Notes: generated by a model from the letters alone, not told the origin. 64,000 nucleotides of DNA from Bradyrhizobium barranii subsp. apii (GCF_011516635.5 NZ_CP096255.1:4710501-4774500); one strand, 5' to 3'. Counted from the stretch's first letter, positions 40,314 to 49,264 are shown. Numbers and translations are program-made.

Positions 40314-41138
40314 CTACTCATCCCGCCATGTCGGCGTGCGCTTCTCGATGAAGGCGCCGATGCCTTCCTCGGCGTCGCGCGCCATCATGTTCTCGGTCAT
40401 CACCTCTGCCGCATAGCGATAGGCGTCCGCAAGGCTCATCTCGGCCTGGCGGTAGAACGCCTCCTTGCCGAGCTTGACGGTGTAGGCCGACTTCAGCGCG
40501 ACCTGTTCGGCGAGGGCAATTGCGGCCTCGCGCTCGGTGCCGGCCGCGACCACGCGGTTGATGAGCCCGATCTCGCGGGCGCGCGTGGCCGGGATCGGCT
40601 CGCCGGTCAGCAGCATTTCCATCGCCTGCTTGCGCGGCACGTTCCGTGACAACGCCACCATCGGCGTGGAGCAGAACAGCCCGATATCGACGCCCGGCGT
40701 GGCAAAGCTCGCCGCTTCCGAGGCGATCGCGAGATCGCAGCTTGCCACGAGCTGGCAGCCGGCCGCGGTCGCGATGCCCTGGACGGCAGCGACCACGGGC
40801 TTCGGCAAGTGCACGACCGCCTGCATCATCGCGCTGCAGGCGGTCATCATCTCGGCAAAGAAGGCGCGGCCGCGATCCGGGTCAGTGCGGCGCGCGGTCA
40901 GTTCCTTCATATCGTGGCCGGCGGAGAAGGCGGGGCCGTTGGCTGTGATCACCACGCCGCGGATCGCCTTGTCGTCGCGGATCTCGTTGAGCTCGGCATG
41001 CAGGCTTGCGATCATCGCCTGCGACAGGCTGTTGCGCGCGGCCGGGCGGTTCAGCGTCAGGACCGCGATGGGCCCTATGGTCTCGCGCAGCAGGCTCGAC
41101 GGTTGCGGGGAGGGGGCGCGGGCGGCCTGGGCGGACAT
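40314..41138 (-). CDS. enoyl-CoA hydratase/isomerase-family (crotonase) protein lacking the catalytic Glu pair, ECHDC3-like
   Basis: A 274-residue crotonase-fold protein. FSAGHDMKEL forms part of the oxyanion hole and CoA site. The two Glu residues that activate water in true hydratases are not present: the first position reads AAGCQL (Gln) and the second is ATPGVDIGLF (Val). The phrase GIATAAGCQLVASCDLAIA resembles mitochondrial ECHDC3. So it is a crotonase relative with a different or no hydratase activity. It reads on the minus strand upstream of the CoA-binding gene and is divergent from the thioesterase gene, with about 90 bases between them. Confidence 0.82.
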   Translation of the reverse strand: MSAQAARAPSPQPSSLLRETIGPIAVLTLNRPAARNSLSQAMIASLHAELNEIRDDKAIRGVVITANGPAFSAGHDMKELTARRTDPDRGRAFFAEMMTACSAMMQAVVHLPKPVVAAVQGIATAAGCQLVASCDLAIASEAASFATPGVDIGLFCSTPMVALSRNVPRKQAMEMLLTGEPIPATRAREIGLINRVVAAGTEREAAIALAEQVALKSAYTVKLGKEAFYRQAEMSLADAYRYAAEVMTENMMARDAEEGIGAFIEKRTPTWRDE

Positions 41139-41224
41139 CGAAGCGTTCCCGGTTGGATTCTTGCAATTGGATGACGCAGATAACTTAATGTAACAGGGGA
41201 TGCGAAGCGAGGGTGAGGCGAAGC

Positions 41225-41653
41225 ATGGCGTTAGCGAAAATGAGCGTGGCGGAGGTCGAGCAGTTTCTCCGTGACGAGTTTCCCCAGGCCTTCAGCGGCG
41301 ATGACATCACGATCGAGAGCGCCGACGGCCAGACCTGCCTTTTGCGCCAGCGCTACAGCGAAAGGATGCTGCGGCCGGGTGGAACCGTGTCCGGCCCGAC
41401 GCTGATGGCACTGGCGGATTTCGCGATGTACGTGGTGCTGCTGTCCGCGATCGGGCCGATCGGGCTTGCGGTCACCACCAATCTCAACATCAACTTCCTG
41501 CGCAAGGGCCAGCCCGGCCAGGATGTGCTGGCGGAGGCGCGGCTGCTCAAGCTCGGCAAACGCCTGGCGGTCGGCGAGGTGAAGCTGCTGTCCGGCACGT
41601 CGCCCGATCCGATCGCTCATGTCACCTCGACCTATTCCATTCCAAATGTTTGA
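41225..41653 (+). CDS. PaaI-type acyl-CoA thioesterase (hotdog fold)
   Basis: A 142-residue hotdog protein. LRPGGTVSGPTLMALADFAMYV (about 45-66) matches the PaaI substrate-site helix, and LAVTTNLNINFLRKGQPGQDVLAEARLLKLGKRLAVGEV the strand part of the fold. It hydrolyses acyl- or aryl-CoA thioesters. ATG 41225 was chosen because GAGGCGAAGC lies before it. It precedes rplM by 158 bases on the same strand and is probably transcribed separately. The nearby crotonase supports a CoA-metabolism context. Confidence 0.85.
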   Translation: MALAKMSVAEVEQFLRDEFPQAFSGDDITIESADGQTCLLRQRYSERMLRPGGTVSGPTLMALADFAMYVVLLSAIGPIGLAVTTNLNINFLRKGQPGQDVLAEARLLKLGKRLAVGEVKLLSGTSPDPIAHVTSTYSIPNV

Positions 41654-41811
41654 GCTTTTCGCAGGTAATATAGCACCATAATTTTAAGATATTGATTTTG
41701 CTATTGTAATTCCTGCTCTGGGGCATTGACCGTTGCGCGTCTCTTCTCTAGAAAACCGCGCAGTCCGGCGCGGTGTTCGCGCCGATATCTCCCGTCCACG
41801 GAAACTCCGAT

Positions 41812-42276
41812 ATGAAAACCTTTTCGGCAAAGCCGGCTGAGGTGACGAAGAAGTGGGTACTGATCGACGCCAAGGGTCTGGTTGTCGGCCGTCTCGCCAC
41901 CATCGTCGCCATGCGCCTGCGCGGCAAGCACCTCCCGACCTACACCCCGCACGTTGATTGCGGCGACAACGTCATCATCATCAACGCGCAGCATGCGGTC
42001 CTCACCGGTCGCAAGCGCGAGCAGAAGACCTACTACAAGCACACCGGTTACGTCGGCCACGTCAAGGAGCGCACCGCGCGCCAGATCCTCGAGGGCAAGC
42101 ATCCCGAGCGCGTGCTCGAGAAGGCCGTCGAGCGCATGATCCCGCGTGGTCCGCTCGGTCGCGTCCAGATGGGCAACCTCCGCGTCTATGGCGGCGCCGA
42201 TCATCCGCACGAGGCCCAGACGCCCGAGAAGATCGACATCGCCAAGTTGAACCGCAAGAACACGAGGGCCGCATAA
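41812..42276 (+). CDS. rplM: 50S ribosomal protein L13
   Basis: A 154-residue L13. It starts MKTFSAKPAEVTKKWVLIDA and carries VGRLATIVAMRLRGKHLPTYTPHVDCGDNV, THRKREQ-type basic segment GRKREQKTYYKHTGYVGH and MIPRGPLGRVQM, all standard for the family. It belongs to the large subunit and assembles early. It forms an operon with rpsI, which begins 2 bases after its stop. ATG 41812 gives the usual length. Confidence 0.97.
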   Translation: MKTFSAKPAEVTKKWVLIDAKGLVVGRLATIVAMRLRGKHLPTYTPHVDCGDNVIIINAQHAVLTGRKREQKTYYKHTGYVGHVKERTARQILEGKHPERVLEKAVERMIPRGPLGRVQMGNLRVYGGADHPHEAQTPEKIDIAKLNRKNTRAA

Positions 42277-42277
42277 C

Positions 42278-42757
42278 ATGGCCGAATCCATTCAGTCGCT
42301 CGACCAGCTCTCGCAGCTCAAGACCGCGGTCGCGCCCGACGCGCCCAAGCACGAGAAGAAGGTCGACAAGTTCAACCGCGCCTATGCCACCGGCAAGCGC
42401 AAGGACGCGGTCGCCCGCGTCTGGATCAAGCCGGGCGCCGGCAAGGTCACGGTCAATTCGCGCGAGGTCGAGGTCTATTTCGCCCGTCCCGTGCTGCGCA
42501 TGATGATCGAGCAGCCGTTCTCGGTGGCCGCGCGTTCCGGCCAGTACGACGTGATCTGCACCGTCGCCGGAGGCGGTCTGTCCGGCCAGGCCGGTGCCGT
42601 CCGTCACGGCATCTCCAAGGCGCTCACCTATTTCGAGCCGGAGCTGCGCACCGTGCTCAAGAAGGGCGGCTTCCTGACCCGCGACTCCCGCGTGGTCGAG
42701 CGCAAGAAGTACGGCAAGGCCAAGGCCCGCCGGTCCTTCCAGTTCTCGAAGCGTTAA
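42278..42757 (+). CDS. rpsI: 30S ribosomal protein S9
   Basis: A 159-residue S9. The conserved part starts near residue 30 (YATGKRKDAVARVWIKPGAGKVTVN) and ends RDSRVVERKKYGKAKARRSFQFSKR, whose basic tail reaches the P-site tRNA. The N-terminal 30 residues are an alphaproteobacterial extension. It is the last gene of rplM-rpsI and is followed by a strong terminator. Confidence 0.97.
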   Translation: MAESIQSLDQLSQLKTAVAPDAPKHEKKVDKFNRAYATGKRKDAVARVWIKPGAGKVTVNSREVEVYFARPVLRMMIEQPFSVAARSGQYDVICTVAGGGLSGQAGAVRHGISKALTYFEPELRTVLKKGGFLTRDSRVVERKKYGKAKARRSFQFSKR

Positions 42758-42801
42758 TCGCTTCGGTCACATTCGCCGCGAAAGCGGCTTCAATGAGATG
42801 C

Positions 42802-42832
42802 AAAAGGGCGCTGATTTCAGCGCCCTTTTTGT
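42802..42832 (+). terminator. rho-independent terminator of rplM-rpsI
   Basis: AAAAGGGCGCTGA at 42802-42814 pairs with TCAGCGCCCTTTT at 42817-42829 and is followed by TGTTGTT. It begins 45 bases after the rpsI stop. Confidence 0.9.
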
Positions 42833-42987
42833 TGTTCGTTTGTATGCAAATTGATGACGTGTTTCCCGAAAACTTGGCCCCGCATGAAAACCTGAATGGA
42901 ACTCGCGGGACATAGCGTCGCATCTGGAAGGGCGCGCAAGTCGGCTGGGCCGATCGCGTAACTTGCTATGTCTAGAAGGGGGCCGAC

Positions 42988-44208
42988 ATGATGTCGCTCG
43001 ATAGCATCACGCTCTATTTGGTCGCCACCATGGTTGCCGCACTGCTCGGCGCCATGATGGTGTTTTTCGGCACGCAGGAGAACAGCCCCGCGCTGAAATG
43101 GTGGGGCACCGCGTATCTGCTCGGCGCAGCGTCCGTCGCGTTATGGACCGCGGCCGGCGAGAAGCTCGGCCCGCATCTTTACCTTGCGCTGAACGCGGTC
43201 GGCTTCGTCGCCTGCGGCATGGTGTGGAATGCGGCGCGCGTCTTCCACGGCCGCAAGCCGAACTGGCCGGGGCTCCTCGTCGGCGCGCTGGCCTGGGCCG
43301 CCGCCGTGACGCTGCTTGATCCCGCCGCGTCAATGCTGCGTATGATCGTCGGCGCCGGCATCGTCTCGGTCTATGCGGCGCTGACCGCGAGCGAGCTCTG
43401 GGTTGAGCGGCGCAAGAGCCTGCAACGGCGCTGGCCGGCCTTCGTGGTGCCGGTGATGCACGGCTGCGTGCTGATGCTGCCGATCGTGCTCGGCAGCTTC
43501 CTGCGTCCGAACGATGCCGGCTTCTCCGGCAGCATCTGGGTCACTGTGTTTGCGGTCGAGCTCATCCTCTATGCCGTCGGCACCGTGTTCGTGATCTTCA
43601 TGCTGGTGTCGGAGCGCACGGTGACGGCGCACCGGACCGCCGCGTCTACCGATCCCCTGACCGGCATGCTCAACCGCCGCGGCTTCTCGGAAGCCTGCGG
43701 GCGCGTGATCGAGCGCGAGGCCAAGGCCGGTCGTCCCGTGACCGTGATGATCTTCGACATCGACCACTTCAAGTCGATCAACGACCGCTTCGGCCATCCT
43801 GCCGGCGACGAGATGCTGAAACTGTTCTCGACCGTCGTCGTCAGCAACCTGCGCATGACCGACATGTCGGGCCGTATCGGCGGCGAGGAGTTCGCGGCGC
43901 TGCTGCCGTGTTCACTGGAGGAGGGCGTGCTGGTTGCCGAGCGCGTGCGCGAGGCGTTCGAGACCTCCGGCGTCGTGGTCGACGAAGGCCCGGTCGACAC
44001 CACCGTCAGCATCGGCGTCGCCGGCGGTCCGGCCGGCACCGAGCTCGAGGTGCTGCTGGCCTCGGCCGACACCGCGCTCTATCAGGCCAAGCGCGGTGGC
44101 CGTAACCGGGTCGAGGCGGCGGAGGAGCTGCCGCTGTCGCTGGAGAACTGGCGCCGCCAGAGCGCGGCGCGGGTCGGTGCGCCGCAGGCGCGTCCGGCCA
44201 CCGCCTGA
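42988..44208 (+). CDS. membrane-bound diguanylate cyclase (GGDEF domain)
   Basis: A 406-residue protein. Residues 1-200 contain six or seven hydrophobic segments forming a membrane sensor part. The GGDEF domain spans about 215-380, with DPLTGMLNRRGF, IFDIDHFKSINDRFGHPAGDE and RIGGEEFAALLP: the active-site motif is GGEEF, which is functional in the family. It makes cyclic di-GMP from two GTP. No clear inhibitory RxxD site precedes the GGEEF motif. It stands alone. The input signal is unknown. Confidence 0.92.
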   Translation: MMSLDSITLYLVATMVAALLGAMMVFFGTQENSPALKWWGTAYLLGAASVALWTAAGEKLGPHLYLALNAVGFVACGMVWNAARVFHGRKPNWPGLLVGALAWAAAVTLLDPAASMLRMIVGAGIVSVYAALTASELWVERRKSLQRRWPAFVVPVMHGCVLMLPIVLGSFLRPNDAGFSGSIWVTVFAVELILYAVGTVFVIFMLVSERTVTAHRTAASTDPLTGMLNRRGFSEACGRVIEREAKAGRPVTVMIFDIDHFKSINDRFGHPAGDEMLKLFSTVVVSNLRMTDMSGRIGGEEFAALLPCSLEEGVLVAERVREAFETSGVVVDEGPVDTTVSIGVAGGPAGTELEVLLASADTALYQAKRGGRNRVEAAEELPLSLENWRRQSAARVGAPQARPATA

Positions 44209-44266
44209 AGCCAAGAGGCGCCTTCGGTAATCCGCTGTTTACCATTCGATCCCTACCATTGCGGTC

Positions 44267-44503
44267 ATGGAATCGATCCGTCGACAGAACCCGCAGGCTG
44301 CCCTGATGTCGCTTGAAGCCGCTGCGGCCTCGGCACGCGGCGGCTTCGCCTGCGTGTTCTCCACCGCGGATGAATACGAGCGCGCGCTGATCACCGAGCG
44401 CCGCGCCCAGGGGCGCTACACGCAAAGCCGTAGCTACTGGCCGCTCGCGCTGTTCATCGGTTGCGCGCTCATCGTGGCAGGCACCGCTCTGCTGTTGGCC
44501 TGA
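44267..44503 (+). CDS. small protein with one C-terminal membrane segment, unknown function
   Basis: A 78-residue protein. Residues 56-76 (YWPLALFIGCALIVAGTALLLA) are a single hydrophobic helix at the C terminus, preceded by a soluble Arg/Ala-rich head. Tail-anchored small proteins of this type occur near c-di-GMP enzymes but have no known function. It begins 58 bases after the cyclase gene on the same strand. Confidence 0.6.
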   Translation: MESIRRQNPQAALMSLEAAAASARGGFACVFSTADEYERALITERRAQGRYTQSRSYWPLALFIGCALIVAGTALLLA

Positions 44504-44602
44504 GAGCACGCATTTTTGACCGGTCAGGGGGCCGATTCGGTGCCTTTTTCTTCGTTGCGGTCTACGGTAGACACACCCATCAAACAAACAGGGTGGAAAC
44601 CG

Positions 44603-44899
44603 ATGATCACCGAGATCGCGCAAATCGACGTCAAGCCGGGCAGCGAGAAGGACTTTGAGGCGGCTGTCGCCAAGGCCAAGGCAGCCTTCGGCGGTTCCAA
44701 GGGCTTTCACGGCTTCGAGCTGCACAAGTCGATCGAGAAGCCGCAGCGCTACCGGCTGATGGTGAAGTGGGCGACGCTGGAGAACCACACCGTCGATTTC
44801 CGCGGCTCGGAGAATTTCACCGAATGGCGCGGCCTCGTCGGCCAGTACTTTGCTTCGCCCCCGGAGGTCGAGCACACCGAGACCGTGCTGACGACCTGA
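44603..44899 (+). CDS. antibiotic-biosynthesis-monooxygenase (ABM) domain protein
   Basis: A 98-residue dimeric ferredoxin-like protein. MITEIAQIDVKPGSEKDFEAAVAKAKAAFGGSKGFHGFELHKSIEKPQRY and FSSPPEVEHTE-like C terminus match the ABM family, whose members oxidise or isomerise small molecules, or protect against quinones (YgiN type). ATG 44603 gives the standard length; the longer reading from 44516 is not family-like. Its substrate is unknown. It is followed by a 45-base palindromic repeat. Confidence 0.85.
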   Translation: MITEIAQIDVKPGSEKDFEAAVAKAKAAFGGSKGFHGFELHKSIEKPQRYRLMVKWATLENHTVDFRGSENFTEWRGLVGQYFASPPEVEHTETVLTT

Positions 44900-44936
44900 G
44901 CGACTTCACGACGCCTTACGCCGCCTCGTCGCCTGA

Positions 44937-44981
44937 GCATGATCTTTTCGGAAAACCGCTGCGCACTTTTCCGGATCATGC
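44937..44981. repeat. dispersed 45-base palindromic repeat, copy 2
   Basis: Same sequence as 16238-16282 apart from two substitutions, with the GCATGATC/GATCATGC ends. It lies between two convergent genes. Confidence 0.8.
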
Positions 44982-46109
44982 TGCCAGGGGCGGCGCCTCA
45001 TACGTCTTGAAATGGTCGATCATGACCTTGGCGATGGCGACCAGTGGCAGCGCCAGCGCCAGGCCCCAGATGCCGAACACGACGCCGAGCAGGATCTGGA
45101 ACGCGAACAGCGTGGCCGGCGGGATGTCGAGCGCCTGCCGCTGCAGGATCGGCGTCAGCACATAGCTCTCCATCGCGTGCACGCCCATGAAGAGAAGGAA
45201 GGCCGACAGCGCCGGAATCCAGCCCGAGGCGAGGCTCGCGAGCACCACGACGACGCCGGCAATGATGGCGCCGACGGTCGGAATGAAGGCGAGCAGGCCC
45301 GCCTGGATCCCCAGGATGAACGAGCCGGGGATGCCGATGATGGCAAGCCCGATCCAGGTCACGATGCCAACCGCAATCATCACGACGATCTGCGCGATCA
45401 GCCAGCGTTCCAGCGTCTCGCTGATGCCGTCGATGATCAGGGTGACGCGGGTGCGATGCCTCGCCGGCGCCAGGAACAAAAGGCCGTCGTGATAGACGCC
45501 GGGCTGGGCGGCGAAGGACAGCCCCAGGAACAGCACGATGAAGATGTTTCCCACGCCGTGGATGGTGCCGAGCAGGAGCTTGAAGGTCTGGCTCACGATC
45601 GCGCCGCCGCTGGAGGCCAGCGCGCCGGCGCCGGGCAAGGAACCGCGCGGGGGGGCTGCTGGCGAGGGTGTCGAGTCCGATGGTGGATTGGCCGAAGTGT
45701 CGGACGCAGCGTTGCCGAGATCGAAGAAGCTGGTGTCGATCCCGTGGCTGTCCAGGAAGGTCTTCACGTTGCCGATCTGCGACTTGATGGTCTTGCTCAG
45801 CAGCGAGGCCTGCTCGGCGATGGTGGCGCCGCCGAGATAGGCGACGCCTGCGAGCAGCACCGCAAGCACGACGCAGACGATCGCGAGCCGGACCGGATGC
45901 GGCAGGTGCACGCGGCGGCCGAGCGCGTTGGTCAGCGCGTTGAGGCCGACGCCGAGCAGCATGCCGGTGAAGATCAGCAGCAGCGTGGTTGCAAAATACC
46001 AGGTGAAGACCAGCATCGCCGTGAACAGCACGACACCGATGCCGCCGATCGAAATTGCCCAAGCCAGATCGGTGCGGGTCGTGGGGCGTTGGTCTGCGAG
46101 GATGGTCAC
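44976..46109 (-). CDS. AI-2E family transporter
   Basis: A 377-residue membrane protein with eight hydrophobic segments. It carries the family's central helices (LLIFTGMLLGVGLNALTNALG near the N terminus, GVVFGIWGLALALPLVAIAKV near the C terminus) and the PxxG-rich AFIPTVGAIIAGVVVVLAS part. An acidic, Pro/Ser-rich insert (about residues 130-170) lies in a loop. Members export AI-2 or small organic acids, or act as Na+/H+ antiporters. GTG 46109 was chosen because AAGGA lies before it and the longer start (46154) adds basic residues. It is convergent with the ABM gene and divergent from the next gene. Confidence 0.85.
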   Translation of the reverse strand: MTILADQRPTTRTDLAWAISIGGIGVVLFTAMLVFTWYFATTLLLIFTGMLLGVGLNALTNALGRRVHLPHPVRLAIVCVVLAVLLAGVAYLGGATIAEQASLLSKTIKSQIGNVKTFLDSHGIDTSFFDLGNAASDTSANPPSDSTPSPAAPPRGSLPGAGALASSGGAIVSQTFKLLLGTIHGVGNIFIVLFLGLSFAAQPGVYHDGLLFLAPARHRTRVTLIIDGISETLERWLIAQIVVMIAVGIVTWIGLAIIGIPGSFILGIQAGLLAFIPTVGAIIAGVVVVLASLASGWIPALSAFLLFMGVHAMESYVLTPILQRQALDIPPATLFAFQILLGVVFGIWGLALALPLVAIAKVMIDHFKTYEAPPLAA

Positions 46110-46246
46110 ATCATGTCCTTTTCGGCGGCTGCGGGCGGGGCACTCTTTCGACAAACGCGCTTCCGATCAAGACCGCGTCAACGCGCTGGTTTGACGCTGT
46201 CGCGCGAACGGTGCAGAGCGATGAGGAGAAAACAGGTGGGGGGCGC

Positions 46247-46963
46247 TTGAGTTTCATCAGCAAATGGGCCGGTCTGCTCGGGCTTCTGGCCGTGATCGTG
46301 ATCGGCGACCAGATCCGGATCAACCGGCCCGGCCACAAATACCGCCTCACGGTCGAGGTGACGACGCCTGACGGGATCAAGACGGGATCCGGCGTTCTCG
46401 CTGTCGTGCCCGACGGCAACTATAACCGTGGCGGCCGCACCACGATGCGCGGGGAGGCTGTGTTCGTCGATCTCGGCCAAGACGCCGGCAAAGGCAAGAA
46501 CCTGGTGGCATTGCTGGCGCATCAGCAGGGCGGCAAGCTCGACCTCGACGACATCAACTATGTCGCGCTCCGTGCCTATGGCGCCGCGCGCGGCAACCGC
46601 GTCTCGTTCAACGATATCAGCCGGCAGGCCGGCATGGTCCCGGTGCAGGGGGAGCTGATCCCCGTGCTCGTGAGCTTTGGCGATCCCAAAGACCCCAAGA
46701 CCGCGCGTCTTGTCGCCCGCGACCATGCGGATACGGTTCTGGGCGATGGCTACGCCGTCCGTGCCCTCACCGCCGAGGTGGTGCCCAACGGGTTTTGGCC
46801 GATCGATTTCGGCGGGGTGCTCGGGGAGCCCGTGACGCGCGGAATCGAGGCGAAACTGCCCTGGCTGGCCACGCCGGACGATCCGGCGGCAACCGCGCTG
46901 AAGGCCGCCGGCCTGCCCGTCGTGGGGACAACCGAGGCCCGGGAGGCATTTGCGCGAAAATAG
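46247..46963 (+). CDS. membrane-anchored protein of unknown function
   Basis: A 238-residue protein. Residues 5-25 form one N-terminal hydrophobic segment (WAGLLGLLAVIVIGDQI), followed by a periplasmic domain beginning RINRPGHKYRLTVEVTTPDGIKTGSGVLAVV with an immunoglobulin-like beta pattern, then a mixed region. I recognise no domain. TTG 46247 (after GGTGGGGGG) was chosen; GTG 46211 is in frame and also possible. It precedes the PuuD-like gene by 90 bases on the same strand. Confidence 0.6.
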   Translation: MSFISKWAGLLGLLAVIVIGDQIRINRPGHKYRLTVEVTTPDGIKTGSGVLAVVPDGNYNRGGRTTMRGEAVFVDLGQDAGKGKNLVALLAHQQGGKLDLDDINYVALRAYGAARGNRVSFNDISRQAGMVPVQGELIPVLVSFGDPKDPKTARLVARDHADTVLGDGYAVRALTAEVVPNGFWPIDFGGVLGEPVTRGIEAKLPWLATPDDPAATALKAAGLPVVGTTEAREAFARK

Positions 46964-47053
46964 CATTGCCGTCCCGCGATCCCTTCTGTTGAATTTGTTC
47001 CATCCCAAGGGCATGTTTGGAGAATCTTCTTACGCGGGAGGTCGGAACGGGAG

Positions 47054-47827
47054 ATGAGAAAGCCGGTCGTCGGCGTGATCGGGAACGCCCATCGCGTCGA
47101 AAATCGATTTCAGGTCCAGATGGTCGGCGAGCGCAATTTGCGCGCTGTGGCCGAGGTTTCCGGCGGCCTGCCGATGATGTTTGCGGGAGCACCCGACATC
47201 ACCGATATCGGCGCGCTGCTCGATGTGGTCGACGGGATCGTGCTCACCGGCGCCCGCGCCAACGTCCATCCGACCCGTTTCAATGTCGATCCGTGCGAGC
47301 GGCACGAGCCCTACGACATCCACCGCGACGAGGTGGCACTGGCGCTCTCGGTCGCTTGCGTGTCCCGCGGCATTCCGCTGTTCGGCATCTGCCGGGGCCT
47401 GCAGGAGATGAACGTCGCCTTCGGCGGCTCGCTGCATCCGGAGATCCGCGAAATCCCCGGCCGCATGAACCACCGCATGCCCAGGCTCGAGAACGGCGAG
47501 ATTCATCCCGATCCGACCGTGGTCTTCGCCGACCGTCACGACGTCGACCTCACGCCCGGAGGCGCCTTCGCGCGGCTGCTCGGCTGCGAGAAGATCAGGG
47601 TCAATTCGCTGCATGGCCAGGGCATTCTCGATCCCGGCAAGCGCGTGCTGATCGAGGGCGTAGCCGAGGACGGCACCATCGAGGCGATCCGCATCGCGGA
47701 AGCCCCGACCTTCGCGCTCGGCGTACAATGGCACGCCGAATACGACCCGCAGCGCAATCCGATCAACCGCAAGCTGTTCGAGGCGTTCGGCGAGGCGATG
47801 GTCGTACGCCAGCGTGCGGCGGCGTAA
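47054..47827 (+). CDS. gamma-glutamyl-gamma-aminobutyrate hydrolase-like protein (peptidase C26, PuuD)
   Basis: A 257-residue class I glutamine-amidotransferase-fold enzyme. FGICRGLQEMNVAFGG (about 113-128) contains the catalytic Cys, and GVQWHAEYDP (about 222-231) the His-Glu pair. PuuD releases glutamate and GABA from gamma-Glu-GABA in putrescine breakdown; related C26 proteins cleave other gamma-glutamyl compounds. No other Puu gene is nearby, so the substrate is open. ATG 47054 follows CGGGAG. Confidence 0.85.
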   Translation: MRKPVVGVIGNAHRVENRFQVQMVGERNLRAVAEVSGGLPMMFAGAPDITDIGALLDVVDGIVLTGARANVHPTRFNVDPCERHEPYDIHRDEVALALSVACVSRGIPLFGICRGLQEMNVAFGGSLHPEIREIPGRMNHRMPRLENGEIHPDPTVVFADRHDVDLTPGGAFARLLGCEKIRVNSLHGQGILDPGKRVLIEGVAEDGTIEAIRIAEAPTFALGVQWHAEYDPQRNPINRKLFEAFGEAMVVRQRAAA

Positions 47828-47877
47828 CAAGAGGCTCGCTCGCAGCCATCGACTGAACAGCGCCTTGGTTTCGCAGC

Positions 47878-48855
47878 TTACGCCGTCCGCTCCATCCGTC
47901 GCGCGCGATAGGCCTGCGGCGACATCAAGGTCAGCTTGCGGAACGCCTTGCGAAAGCTGCTCTCGTCCTCATAGCCGGCCGTGCGTGCGATGGTCTTGAT
48001 CGGCTGCGCCGTCGTCTCCAGCAGCGTGCGCGCGTGCTCGACGCGGCGGCGCATGATGAAGGCTTGCGGCGGCTCGCGCGTGAGCTCCTGGAACTTCCGG
48101 TTCAGCGTGCGCTCGCTGAGGCCGAGCGCATCGGCGAGGCGCTTGACCGTCATCGGGCTCTTGCCGGTGCGGCGAACCAGCAGGTCGGCCCTGGTCAGCA
48201 GCGGGTCCTGCGAGAGCAAATAGCCGACAGGCATGAAGATCGATTGGGAGCGTTGCGCGGTGTCGATGACGACGTAGTCCGCACAGAGCTTTGCAATCGC
48301 CTTGCCGTCGACCATCTCGATCAGCCTGAGCAGGAGGTCGACCCATGACATCGGTCCGGCCGCGCAGACGATGCGGTCCGCTACGGTGATGACGGCGTCG
48401 GCGGCGAGGTCGATGGTAGGGTGGCGCTGCCGCAGCTCGCCTTGCAGCCACCAGGTGATGGTGGCGCGGCGGTGGTCGAGCAGGCCGCTGCCTGCAAGCA
48501 GGAACACGCCGCTGCAGAATGCGCCGATCAGCCGGCCGCTCGCATGCTGCTGCCGAAGCCAGGCGCCGGCGCGGGCATATTGCGGTTGCAGGCGTTCCGC
48601 CGTGACGTGATCGACGAGGTTGCCGGGGACGAGGATCGCGTCGAAGCGACCGCGTTTGCCGACCGCGCCATCGACGGCGACCATCTGGCCGCCGCCGGCG
48701 CGCACCGGCTTGCCGTCGAGCGAAAGCACCTCCCAGGCGAAGCGCGTTTTCGCACCGCTCTGCTGCATCACGTGATTGGCGAGCGACAGGATGTCGGCGA
48801 CCCCGGCGATCGCCGAATGCATGCAGCCTTCCAGCGCCAGAATTGCGAGCTTCAT
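47878..48855 (-). CDS. GlxA-family transcriptional regulator (DJ-1/PfpI plus AraC HTH)
   Basis: A 325-residue regulator. The N-terminal DJ-1/PfpI-like domain (about 1-170) has GAFCSGVFLLAGSGLL with a Cys at the usual nucleophile turn, and ITWWLQGELRQRHP. The C-terminal AraC domain (about 225-320) contains two helix-turn-helix motifs, ADALGLSERTLNRKFQELT and IARTAGYEDESSFRKAFRKLTLMSPQAYRAR. Such proteins often control amine or aminoacid use. It is convergent with the PuuD-like gene and divergent from the tautomerase gene, about 150 bases away, which could be its target. Confidence 0.9.
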   Translation of the reverse strand: MKLAILALEGCMHSAIAGVADILSLANHVMQQSGAKTRFAWEVLSLDGKPVRAGGGQMVAVDGAVGKRGRFDAILVPGNLVDHVTAERLQPQYARAGAWLRQQHASGRLIGAFCSGVFLLAGSGLLDHRRATITWWLQGELRQRHPTIDLAADAVITVADRIVCAAGPMSWVDLLLRLIEMVDGKAIAKLCADYVVIDTAQRSQSIFMPVGYLLSQDPLLTRADLLVRRTGKSPMTVKRLADALGLSERTLNRKFQELTREPPQAFIMRRRVEHARTLLETTAQPIKTIARTAGYEDESSFRKAFRKLTLMSPQAYRARRMERTA

Positions 48856-49006
48856 GAGACCTCCAGGACAGGCGCGGCGATCCTAGCCGATCGGCGCAGG
48901 GCTGTGTGGCGGAAATTGCCCGATCTCTGTCTTATCCGCCACTGCCTTGCCGGCGCTGTCAGGTCCAGTCTCGTGCCGTCGTCACACGACATCATTGGAG
49001 AGAGAC

Positions 49007-49264
49007 ATGCCTTACGTCACCATTTCCACCGTCCGCGGCATCCTGGATGCCGGGCAAAAGAAGACCCTGCTCGAGCGCGTCACCGATCTCCTGGTCGAGG
49101 TCGAAGGGCAGGGCAACCCGGATTTCCGCCGCAACGTCTGGGTCAGGATCGAGGAGCAGGAGCCGGCGCACTGGTCGCTCGGCGGCATGCAGCCGACGCC
49201 TGAGATCATCGCCGGCATGTTCGGCACGATCGGCGCGGATGGCGTGCGGGTCCGACGGCCGTAG
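49007..49264 (+). CDS. 4-oxalocrotonate tautomerase-family protein
   Basis: An 85-residue tautomerase with the catalytic N-terminal Pro exposed after Met removal (MPYVTISTVRGILDAGQKKTLLERVTDLL) and a conserved Arg-rich middle (RRNVWVRIEEQEPAHWSLGG). It is longer than the 62-residue classical enzyme. ATG 49007 is supported by GGAGAGAGAC before it. It reads divergently from the GlxA-like regulator. The substrate is unknown; small enol-keto tautomerisation is the family reaction. Confidence 0.85.
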   Translation: MPYVTISTVRGILDAGQKKTLLERVTDLLVEVEGQGNPDFRRNVWVRIEEQEPAHWSLGGMQPTPEIIAGMFGTIGADGVRVRRP

